Below, piece by piece: positions 18,301 through 30,300 of a DNA stretch of 34,391 nt. Position 1 is the first letter of the stretch, and every line of letters begins with the position of its first letter. This stretch comes from Elysia marginata (taxonomy: Eukaryota; Mollusca; Gastropoda; Plakobranchidae). The position numbers and the translations under genes are program-made. Below the pieces are notes generated by a model that had not been told where the DNA came from, did no database searches, and saw only the letters and a program-made list of their open reading frames with translations. The stretch is from contig BMAT01008113.1 of assembly GCA_019649035.1 (NCBI GenBank), forward strand, positions 56,292-90,682, written 5' to 3'.

Positions 18301-21300
18301 TAAATAAGGTTGATTATAAGTTTGTGCCATGGTAACTCCTCGAGAGCTTAATTTTAAACGCTTCTTAAATTCAAATTCAAATTCTTTGCTCAGATCTGGA
18401 AGACAAGAAAGAAAGAGAACTGGAGCAGAAGAGGCAGGAGATTCAACGAGCTCTCAAAGCGTTAGAGGACGGAGACGATGCGCCTATGATAGACGTTAAA
18501 AAGGTAGCACGTCTGGTTATCCTTTTTTGCAGTTAGAATGTATTGCCTTCTTCAAACCTGCCACTCATACAAACCAAACTTGTGTTATGTACAGTTTTTT
18601 TTTGAAAAGTAGCAGAAAATATGAATTTTCTTATTTTTATTAGAGAATACTTTTTTAACCTTCTAAATCTTATGGACAACCACTCCTATTAAGCTAAACT
18701 TCCGTTTGTTCATTTTCGAACTGTTGTTCAGTTGTTTTTTTATTTCTTTAATTATGTTATTACATGTAGTACCAAAAGTATTTTACAGTACTGTATTTCA
18801 GTTAGTGTTGTATTGTATGCCTTTTTTCAGTTGTTTCCGTTTTTTTAAAGCCTGAGAAATTACAGGAACAGACAAATTTGAACAAAATTTATCCTATCAA
18901 CAATGACAAATGAGTGTATGACGCTTTGTATGTTTTTTAGATATTGCTTGGATTTTCAGTTATTTTCAGAGAAATAGAGTGGCGTCCCGGTGTATTACCA
19001 GTAGCATGAGCTACTACACATATTTCGTTTCTTTTTTAAGACAATATTAGTAATATATTGGTGGTTGTCCTTAAAATTGCTGGTACTTTAACTCAGTAAA
19101 TGTCAGAATGTGAGATTGTCGGCACAATATCGGGCAGAGTTTTATTAACTCTGAATACAGATTTTTCTTACCTTTATCATACTGATTTTCTATTTGTGGA
19201 TGTGGCAGGTCTGCTTTGCTGGAGCCAAGATGAAGTCTGTTGATCTTGATCATAGACATGAATATTTACATCTATTTAGTTTTTTATCTCCAAGCAGTCT
19301 GTTTATGCATGTTTTTTTTTCTTTTTAATTAAATGGGTTGTATCTGCATAAACTTAACTTGGTCAGAGGATTCATATGGCATTGATAAAAGATATGTTCA
19401 AAATTATCAAAATTGGTCGGGTCAGTTTTACGCTCATGCAGGATCAAAAGTAGAAATTAAATACAGTTTGAGCCATTTTTCATTTAAGAAACTATATGAG
19501 GGAAATATGGTTTGGATGAAATTCGCCAAGCAATGCCTATTTTGCTACTAGAGCCCTGCCTCACAGAGTACCATTTCTTTTTTGCTTGAGATAAACTTTA
19601 TGTGTAAGCTCACAAAAACATCCAACTTTGTTTTCCGCCAGTCTGACTCATCCGGTTCTGAAAGCAGTCCAGAGAGGTTGCACAAGAAGAAAAAAGACAA
19701 ACAAGGGTAAGATTGTGTAATTAGTGTTTTTTTTCCAGCTGAGTCTCTAAACATAACAATGTTTACCAAGCGTTGTGTAGCCAACTGTGTTGACAATGAC
19801 AGCAAATCTTAGGTGTTTAACTCGGGTACCTTACAAGGATTCAAGTTTTTCCAATTTTCGCAGAAATTCCAATATTTTTTTTCAACTTTTTTTTCAGTAG
19901 TTTTCTTAACTAAAAAGCAGAGATATGTCGAAAATTAACTTTCAAATGTTAGAGAAAACATGCAAAGATTTTATAAGTATATGAAATTAAATGCTTCCTC
20001 TGGGGTTTTTAGCCGTGTAGTACACAAGGTTTTATCTTAACTTTTCTTTTCTTTTGATCTGTCAATGATTATATATATAGGGGGATCTGTTGATTATTAG
20101 AGATTTGTCGTTTACTTCCTAGAAGTGATACAAGTTTTCCTGCTTTTTATGCGTAAGCTGCTTGCATCACTGATTTAAGCTCGGGATAGACAAGTTTTGT
20201 TTTCAATTTTCATGCAAGTATACAGCAGGTAATTAGAGTCCCCGTCAAGTTGTGGGCAGAGGCTGTGATGTAGAGTTCACAATACTGGGGGGGCTCCTGC
20301 CGTTATTTTTTTCTCCATGGCTAACACATTATGTTAAGGTAAAAGGGATAAAAACATTTTTCCCCATGAACAAAGTTATAGACATTTATATGCCTCTCTT
20401 TCATGTATTCAAATGTGCTTAAAAGTGTAAGAAAACAAAAAGGTATTAATTAGGATAAGTAAAGATATTATGTACATAGTGAGCCATGACCGGCTCTGTG
20501 GCCTAGTGGTAAGACACTCGCTCATAGATCGGCAGGTGCGTAGTTCGATCCTCGATGGAGTCAAACCACGTCTTTAAATTTGGTATTAGCAGCTGATCCG
20601 CCTAGTGTCTGGCATTATGGATTTAATGTTAAGTCTGGTCAGCCCGGTGTCAGGATAATGTGACTGGGTGTGGTATATGCAAGCGCTCCTTACATCATAG
20701 TGTGGCAACACGCTTTCAATTGTCCCCAGCGCCGTCACTGATGTAACCTTGAAGTTGAAAAGAGTTGAAATTCAAACAACCAACCAAATGAGACCCATCA
20801 TCTTGGTTTTAAGCATAAGTTATCCAGGCTATACAGAAAATTGATCATGTGGTAAAAATTTGCTTATACCTGACACAGATGTTAATAAAAGTAGGCTTAT
20901 TCCTTCATTTCTCTTCCTGTTTCAATGGTTGGTTGGTTGTTTGAATTTTAACGTCTCTTTTCAACTACAAGGTCATATCAGAGACGGCGCTTGGGACTAT
21001 TGAAAGGCCACTGTCTCAATGGACTTTGTAAGAATTTTACAAAGTTGAAAATGTGCAGTCAATGTATCAGAAGTGTGTATTGTTTTGAGGAAATGCATTG
21101 TTTACAAAAAAAAAAGAAAGAAAAATGCATTGAAATCTAAAAAAGATATTTTTGTAAAGATTTACTGGTTTAATGGAGCTGAAGTACATATTTGGCCTGA
21201 ATAGAATATAGCATCACGATGGAAATTTCCCATTTAAAGTTTTGGAATTTGAATTTTGTCTTTTTTTTAAAATAAAATTGAACAGCTTTTGGGCACCTAC

Positions 21301-24300
21301 TCAAATCAAGGGTCTGAATTTTACACAAACTAGGCTATTGTCTCATATATAAATTTTAGGAGTTGACTTGTTTGTGTATCTTTGCTGTTGTCGCTTGGTT
21401 TCTGGTCAAACTTTCCTGCCACTGATTCAATGCTGGATATAAAATTTGTCTATCGGCAGGAAGAAAAAAGAGAAGAAAAGGCACAAAAAAGCCGCCACAG
21501 AGAAAGAGATGTCTCTTGAGCGTCAAGGGAAAAGGAAGTAAGACATGTGTGGAATTATTGACTCTTTCTCATTTAATGCTTCGATGATTCTTAACATATA
21601 AAAGTTTAGGACTTAAAAGAACGTTTGCCACGCAGAGCTTTTCTTAGAGGAGTTTATACCTTTTAAAATTTAAACTGTACTTTGAATCTCTGTATTGTAA
21701 CAGAGGGCGGCAAATGGCTAAACGAAATTGATTTTTTCTGTGTCAATCAAAACTGTCTCTTTTGAAAGAAACTACTTTGTTTAAAGTCAAGTTATATTTT
21801 CAATCCCAAGAGTTTTGATTTAAAGAGATTCTGCCATAAATATTACTACCAAATAAAACGGTACCTCTAAGTTTTGTTTCTAAAGTGTTACTGTTTTTAT
21901 TCCAGGCATGGTTCTGATGAGGAAGAGTCCTCACCCCACAAAAAGAAGAAGAAAAAGAATAAAGAACGCAAGCATGTAGAGGAAACTGCACCTCCTCCTC
22001 CTCCTCCCCCTCTTATGTCTCTAGATGTAAGGAAACAGCCGACTCCAAAATCATCCAAGGGAGAACCTCAACCGCATCTTTACGAGCCCGACTCACCCAC
22101 GTCCACCCACAGGAGTGACTCGCCTGATGGTAGGTCTGGAATTATAAGATGTTTATAAGAGAGAGGGACCAAGGCTAATGCTGTGCATAATAAGTAACAA
22201 CTCTACATCTAATTCTAGATCTAGATTTTTTTAAAAAGAAAACTTTGAAAAAACGACATTCTGTCTTTCTCTCAAAAAGGTTTTTTATGCTATTGTATAT
22301 AAATGATTTTTATTATGTCTAGACAGCAAATTATTATGTTACTTCTCCTTAAGTGAAAATTGACCCAAGACTGCATAAAATCATGACAGAAGGAATCAAA
22401 ATGTTGATGTATTGTTTCTTTAATTTAAATTTTGTAGTGAACATTATGTCCTCAATATGATACATGTTTAGATTATATAAAAAAGGAAAAAAAAATAGAA
22501 CATGTTTCCTCAAAAGTGTCTTTCTAAATCCTCTAAAACATGAAAGTATGACAAAAAAAATCTGCAAAAAGCTTATGTTGTTAGTTATAATACATTGATC
22601 TAAGAGTTACACTTTGTAGTGAAGGTTATGTACACATTGCTCCATTGTAGAAAATAAAACTAATTGAAAATTCTTACACTTGCAAGGTTCTGGTGTGGAT
22701 TTTAGTTACTTCTTTTTTTAGATTTAAAAGAGTCTTCAACACATTTAAGTAAAAAGTGAAAATTTAAAACTTTTCAGTCTTGGGTTCCAATAGATATGAT
22801 ATGTAACGACACAATTTTGCCTCTACAATAAAATAAACCAAGTAAAACTCATTAAAACTGTCGTAATTTTTAAATAATGGGTTGCCTTACACCTCCAGCC
22901 ACAAATATCCTAAATAGCATGCATACTTTAAGAATGATAAACTTCTATCGGAGTGAATCATTATGTCCTAAATATGCAGGGAGCTGTAACTATAGCCCTT
23001 TTTTTACCTTTTCAAGGGTCAATTTTTTAATAATTTTTCTTTTATCATAGTAAAGATAGGGAATTTCTCTATATCATAGACACAATTTTAAGTGCTTTGA
23101 GCAAATTTAATTTTTTTCACCTCGTTGTCCTTGTTTCATGGACCAGCTTTTCGGAATGCCTCATGTGGAAGATTTCATAGCAAAACACATTATGCCTTTT
23201 TTTTTATTCATTTTTGAGATTGTATGTGAAAATGACTAAGATCCATATTCTCTTTAAGTTAGGCATGTCATCTTCTGAAAATCAGTTATCAGTTTTCTGA
23301 TTTTTGCTGGAATTTTGATTTTTTTTTAGCAGTTTTCTGTAGCCAAACAAGCAGGTGAAAAAAAAAAATTAAGCCTGATATTTGCAAGAAACCATATGTG
23401 TTAAAATTTTCCTGGTTAGTAAAAGAATTGCAAATAGGGAAAAATGTTGATATTTGCTAACGTTGAGTTTTTTTCATTATTAATAAATGATAATTGGGAA
23501 TAAGAATAGACCGCAAAATTACTGTTCTTGCGCGCAAGCAATCGGACTCAAAGAGGAAGTTTTCCAAAAGAAACGATAATTTGNNNNNNNNNNNNNNNNN
23601 NNNNNNNNNNNNNNNNNNNNNNNNNNNNNNNNNNNNNNNNNNNNNNNNNNNNNNNNNNNNNNNNNNNNNNNNNNNNNNNNNNNNNNNNNNNNNNNNNNNN
23701 NNNNNNNNNNNNNNNNNNNNNNNNNNNNNNNNNNNNNNNNNNNNNNNNNNNNNNNNNNNNNNNNNNNNNNNNNNNNNNNNNNNNNNNNNNCTAACGAGGC
23801 TGTCTGGTAACAATAGATCTAAATCTAGATATAGTCTAGATTAGTCTGCAGTTAGATCATAGAACTAATCTGAACGCGGACGCTGCCTGCTTTATTATGC
23901 TAACGAGGCTGTCTGGTCGCAATTCTAAATCTAGATCTAGTCTAGATTATTCTGTAGTTAGATTGTAGAGCTAACCCGAACCGCATCCTGCTTAAGTTTA
24001 ATGATGCTAGGTCTAGTGAACTTTGCATTTTCCAGTGATACTGGTAGAGATCTAATCCAGATTTAGATTAAACCTATCAGATTAGAATAGTCTACTATGG
24101 CCCACATCAAAGGGCCAGTTGATAATGCTTTCACATGCCATCAAGTGAAGAGAGCAAAAGCGGCTCATATCAGCCAGCGTCCATCTAAAAAACAAAAGAA
24201 GTGCTAAACAAGGGTTTTTTCCTTTAAAATTGCAAACTAGCATTGTGACCCTGGGAGACTCTTGTGGTAAATCAACACCATTCTGCATTGACTTAACATG

Positions 24301-27300
24301 ACATGATTCACCCATCAAAATTGGGGGGGGGGGGCTCTGGTAATGCTTTGGTTAGTAATTTGGTAAAACGCATTTCATTAGTTCAGTATCTTTGTACAAG
24401 TATATAAGTCTATGCAATATATCACCAATATTTGTTGCCATAAATAAAGAAAAGCACTTCTGAAGTTTTTATGGGGAGCTGAGTAGTGACACTGACAGAT
24501 TAATCAGTGCATATTGTAAGTAAGAATTTGAATATAATTAAAATGGGTTGTGAAATAAATGCTGTAATTTTAATAAGTGAAGAAATAGGCATGAAAAATT
24601 CCTTAAGATTATGTAAGGTTTGATAAAGAGGGTAACATACAATTATCCTGTTGCCAGCTTTAGAATTTTTATGATGGTTATCAATGTTTGAATGTGGGAA
24701 AAAACTGCAAACAGGCTTTTTTGCGATGAGCGTGAAAAATCAGTGGATTGAACCATATCTGAGTGGCAGCCCTGATCATAGACACAATTTAAATTGCTTT
24801 GGGCGAATTTAATTTTTTCACCTCATTGTCCATGTTTCATTGACCAGCTTTTCGGAATGCCTCATATGAAATATGTCATAGCAAAACAAATTATGACTAT
24901 TTTTATTCATTTTTGAGATTGTATGTGAAAATAATTAAGTTCCATATTCTCTTTAAGCTAGGTGTGTTATCTTCTTAAGGGATACAAGTTTTCTGAATTT
25001 TGCTGCAATTTTGATTTTTTAGCAGTTTTCTATAGCCAAACAAGCAGGTGAAAAAAAAATTAAGACTTAATTGCAAGAAACCATATGTGTTAAAATTTTC
25101 CTGGTTAGTAAAAGAATTGCAAATAGGGAAAAATGTTGATATTTGATAACGTTGAGTTTTCTCATTATTAATAAATGATAATTGGGAATAAGAATAGACT
25201 GCAAAATTACTGTTCTTGCGCGCAAGCAATTGGACTCAAAGAAGAAGTTTTCCAAAAGAAACGATAATTTGTGTTCTAATCTGATAAGAGCTGTGAACCA
25301 TAACCATGGTTGTAACAAATGGCAAGAATTTTTTTGTTCCCATTTATAAATGACCTTTACTTATTTCTGAATTTTTATTATTGATTTATTTTTTTTTGTT
25401 GTAATTTAACCTTCTTGTTGAAGAAAAAGCTAAAAGCAAGAAAAAGAAGAAAAAAGCCAAGATGCAAGCAGAGGCTGTCCCCCAGGGAAAATCTAAGAAG
25501 CTGTTGTCTCCCTTGAAGAAGGTGCTCAAGCTGAAGAAAGGTCCAGCCTCTGTGAGCTCGTCCAAGCGGTCTCGGTCAGAGAGCAGAGATTCTCTCAAGA
25601 GGAAGCGGTCAAGGTCTTCGTCCAACTCCTCCACTGATTCGAGCTCACATAGTCCAGGTATATAGAAAAACCTATCACAGTCATGTGAACCTCGCATCAG
25701 AAAAAGCCAACTTTAAATCACCACTTTTTAGTTTTAGAGCTAGATGCCTTAAAGAGTAATTTGACCTTGTAAAATATCAATAAAAAGTTGACAATATTTG
25801 CAAAAGAAAAAACCTGAAGCCTAAATGTATTTCTCCTTTATTTCTGCTTTTGAAACAGGGATGTAAATCTTTCAGATTTAAGCTTGTTTTAGCTTTCCCC
25901 CCCTCAAATTTGGCATTTCAGCTCAGATATTTTAGAAAAAAAAATCAATCAGTAATTCAACATCTGCTTGCAAGTAACCTTTTGCAGTATGAAACTTGAT
26001 TAAGAGCACAACTCCTGCTCCTACAAGCCTTTCAAAGAGTTGCCCTTGCCAATTGTTACTCTACAGTTCTGTCCATTACAAAGCACAAAGAGTCTGACTT
26101 TGTCTTCATCTCTTATTTTTTCATGGGCCATTTACAACCCTGCTTCTAATCACATTTTTTTTGCTTAAGCTATTGTTCATTCACTTTTTCTTGTTCTACA
26201 ATGTTTCAAAGCTAAAAATGTTTATTCTAGCATTGTCCTCCGAGCTCAGGTCACATTTGCTTGAATGTTGGATCCATACAATTTCCACGGAGCATTCAAT
26301 GAAACTCTTATTTTAAACTGTTTGTACTTTCTGTGGATAAAAATTTAAGCTGAATTCTGTTTATAAAAAAAATCATGGAAACTTATGTGATCAGCTATGG
26401 AATCTTTTGAAAAAAACAAGGCAAAAAGTTCTTACCCCCATTTACCTAAATGATATCTGTGATATCATCCAAACAAAAAAAAAGTGTATCTTTCAATTCT
26501 ATGTTACACCGCCTTCTTTAGTTGAAGGTATTTTCAATAATTGGTTTATTTTTTTGTGTGCAGTTGCAAAGAGAAAAGAGAGAGACCTCTCCGGGGACGA
26601 CCGCCGTGAAAGAGGAAGAGTTAAATCCAAATCGCTGGAAAGGAAGAAACGCAGAAAGCAGCCCAGTAATCAGCAACAACAACAACATCAGCGTCATTCC
26701 TCTCCTCGCCAGTCTCAACAACAACAACAGCAGCAACATCATCATCATCATCACCGCTCTGCCTCATCCTCGTCATCATCATCATCCTCCACAACATCTT
26801 CGACCGCCAGGGGTATTGATCGCCGGCACTCAAAGGGTCAGGTTAGTCGAGGTCGAGGGGCCGAGGGTCAGTTAGGCCACCAGCAACAACAGCGACACAA
26901 GAGAAGTAGGTCACCGGCTGTGGCGTCTGGAGGAGCAGCAGGATCGAGAAAAGATGGACGGCTTGTCAAGAGAAGAGCAGATGCCAGTGCTGGTAGGTCG
27001 TGTGTGTGTCTGTGTGTGTGTCATGCTCTACCAATATGGACCTCCAAACAAGTACATCTTGTGAAACTTAAGCTTATCAAACATGAAGTAAACTTATTAA
27101 GGGAAAAGACCAGGAGGCTAAATCAGAAGAAAACATAACATCTGGCAGGTCAAGTGTGTGTGTGTACCAAGATAAACAACCAAACAAGTAAATCTTGTGA
27201 AACTAATCAAACATGAAGTAAACTTATAAGGGAAAAGGCCCACAGGCTAAATCAGAAGAGAACATAACATCCAGAGCCTAAAATGGAAGAAATATGGCGC

Positions 27301-30300
27301 CCAAAACCTAGTCTAGATCTAGGCCTAAGACAGTCTCTAGATCCGGATATCTTCTATTTCTAGCTCTAAATCTAGATTATTTAATTTGATTTCTAGATGT
27401 AAGTTAAATTTTTAGACACTTATAATCTAGGTTTTAGATCTAGAGCTAACCTAAATAATACAGATTTCAACAAACAAAGCGGGCGAACATGATTTGTTAA
27501 AATGTGTTCTTTCACCTTTTTTTTGAAACAATGTCATAAAATTACCAGCACTTTGTAGAAAGGTATTTAAATGTTTGTTGATTTAGAATATTGAGAAAGA
27601 GAAGCAAGCAAAAATAGATCTTTAAATGGCATTCTTTCGAAAAGAAATATTCCGACTTCAGATTTATTTGACATTGGTGCAAGACATAGATATCATAATA
27701 TTTCTTTGAGTTCACTGATATGATATGTTGACAGAGTCCTGGAATAGATCCAAAGACAGGAAGGTGACTGGACGAGGAGAATCCCCACAGCGGCAGCACC
27801 GCCAGGAGAGGCCTGACAGACCAGACAGAGCGGATGGGGGAGGGGATGGTCCGGACAGAGGCAGGCAGAGACACAGAAATGTGCCCCCGGAGGAGGTCAA
27901 AGGGCACAGGAACCTGTCGCAACCAGTCAGCCGTCACATGAACGACAGCAAGGACAGAAGTGGGAGTCAGTTGGGTCCTAAAGACAGGCTGAGGTATGTT
28001 GTATTGCTGCTGAAAGCAATGCCAATCCAACATATTTTTTTTTCACTTTACAGGATCAAATAGCATATCAATTCTTAACCCTTGCAAGATTGATTACAAA
28101 ACTTTTTAAACTTTCAAAATATGTTCATAAATAAAGAAAAGTTACAAACTTTTAAAATGTTTTTGTTTTTTCGTATGACCTTTATAGAGCAAAAAAAAAT
28201 AAATAAAAAAACTGTGGTACATTATACATACAACTTTTTCACAGAATCCTGCATATATAGAACACCAATAGAGTTAGCAATGAAAATACGCATGCATCAT
28301 AATTTTTGGGATTCAAAATCAGTTGAGTAGGTTAAGCTAATCAGAGAAGACACCTGACAACAAAATGGTAATTTTCATTGAAAAAAAAATTGTTTTCAGG
28401 TGTGGTTAACTGTGTCCCCTATAGATGCAACTTTTCTTTGATTTCCTTTTTCTTTTCTCTACTTGGCTGAGAAGGACAATGTTTCTATACAATGGTTTTG
28501 TTTGTTGATGTTTGTTAGAAACTAAAGGCTGTGATTTATCTTTTGCAAAATGTATTTACAACATTTTGTTTATAATAATTTCAAAACTTAACAATTTAAT
28601 ATCAAATTGAAATCAGAAATATTTGTTGTTGCCACAGCTTTATTATTTATTTTCAGTTTTGAACAAAATATGCAATCATGTCTGTGTGCTTGTAAGATTC
28701 ACACTCACTAACGTATAACACAAAAATGGAAATTTAAATGTGAGAATTTCCTTAAATATTCTACTTGAGAATGACTATAGAGGGCAAGTATCAGCGATGC
28801 AAGTTTTCAGATTTTTGCAGGAATTCCATTTTTTTCCCCACATTTTCCTGCAATTTTTATAACTCAATAGCAAAAAAGTTATCATAACAAAGATTTTTTT
28901 AACCCCTTCGTGACCTATAACGTACGCTGTACGTCCTATTTGTCATGACAAGATGCTCACATGATGTACGTTGTAAGTCCTCAAATCAGTGGGTTTTGTT
29001 CTTCCCCATGATGTATAGTCGTACAATGTACCTCATGTTTTGCACAACATATGAGGGGCATTTAACGCAGAGTTATTTAAAATATGACATTACAATCGGA
29101 GTTCAGTGATGTTAAAAATATTCAAATAATCCCACTCGTTGGAAACTGTCACGCCATGGTAATCAATAAAACCAACGTCATGAAGGGTTTAAAGAAAAAG
29201 AATACCTTTAAATTTAGGTTCATGCATTTCTGACTGCGGATGCTCTTTCATGAAGACAGGCAAAGATCGCTGTACGGTGGGAGACAAGCCTACAAGGAAA
29301 GAGTTCTTTTTTTTTGTCTATCTTAAAAAAAGAACACAGTTCCTTAGTCACAGTGCTGTATCCTGTAATGGTACAGTAGACCTTGGATCCAACGAACTTT
29401 GCGGGAAAATATAGAAAGTTCATTGAAGCAAAGGTTTATTGAAAGCAAGGTCTCTTTAAAGTAACGCAAAATGAACCAAAAAAGAAAGCTGTGCACGACC
29501 TATCAACCTTGAACTCTTTTAAAACTAGCAAGAATGGAACAAACTCACACAGAGCTGCAAGTTGTTTAAACGCTAGCCGTTTTTTTACTCTGATACGTGA
29601 TATATTATTATCCCCTCTTTGATACTAGGAAAGCTTTATCGCTGATAAAGTGAAAAACATCAGAAAAAAGGCTAAGAAAAGACCAACAATCATTTTCAGA
29701 TTCACTTCTAGTTTGTTAAAAACCAGGATAGTCTGAAATTAGATCGTTTTATACACGGAAATTTGTAACCGTCAAAGAAGGGATAAAATAGGGACTTTAT
29801 TTCAGTTTGATGAATGCAAGGGTTTGTTGAGTCTAAGGTTGTTGGAAACGAGGTCCGCTGTACTGCACATCATAGATTCTGTGTGGACAACTGTTGAGTA
29901 CCGGTGTCAAACCATGGAATTGTGTGAGAATTTCAAGTTTGCCCAACAGAGATTCAAAGAGCTTACGTTTTAAGTGATTGTGTCTGAAGTTTTATTTCAT
30001 TTAAACCAACTCTGCTTGTTCTTATTTTGTTTTGATTTTTTTAAATCCTTTTTTCCTGTTCAAATTATAATTTTCAGAAGAGGCCAAGATCCCTCACACG
30101 ACAGAAATCAAAAGGATGGGAGGGACAGAGACAAAGACGACCGAAAAGGAAGGAAGGATGAATCCCGAGAAAGACCTGGAGCTATGGGTGGGCAGAACAA
30201 AGAGAGGGAACACATGGAAGATAGAGGACGAAGAATAATGGGAGCGAGCGGAGGGCCAGGTCCTCATATGGTCAGTACCTTATCTCTCTTGTCAACTAGA

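Larger units (their letters stand above)
19707..21459 (+). other. ZC3H13-like intron 5
   Basis: A 1753-bp GT-AG intron that carries a full tRNA-headed SINE (20483-20787) and an inverted 3' fragment of the same family (20927-21013). Confidence 0.85.
22130..25423 (+). other. ZC3H13-like intron 7, with assembly gap and duplications
   Basis: A 3294-bp GT-AG intron as assembled. It contains a ~500-bp direct duplication (23073-23583 and 24775-25271), an N gap (23584-23790), a ~109-bp tandem repeat (23791-24003) and a G run near 24324. Its true length is uncertain because of the gap. Confidence 0.85.
27994..30077 (+). other. ZC3H13-like intron 10, MITE-bearing
   Basis: A 2084-bp GT-AG intron (GTATGT donor) carrying two MITE-like elements (28903-29188 and 29374-29860) only about 185 bp apart. 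The rest is AT-rich. Confidence 0.85.

Noticed and set aside
19333-19551. Plus-strand 72-codon open frame in intron 4
   Set aside because: No phase-compatible splice sites and no resemblance to ZC3H13; exons 4 and 5 join in phase without it.
20483-20560. Possible functional tRNA gene
   Set aside because: A and B boxes are present, but no acceptor-stem pairing or tRNA end; a 3' body and a truncated second copy show it is a SINE.
23457-23844. Open frames spanning the N run
   Set aside because: They are mostly undetermined residues; an artefact of translating the gap.
24082-24318. Minus-strand 78-codon open frame in intron 7, considered as a transposase remnant
   Set aside because: No recognisable motif; it could not be supported.
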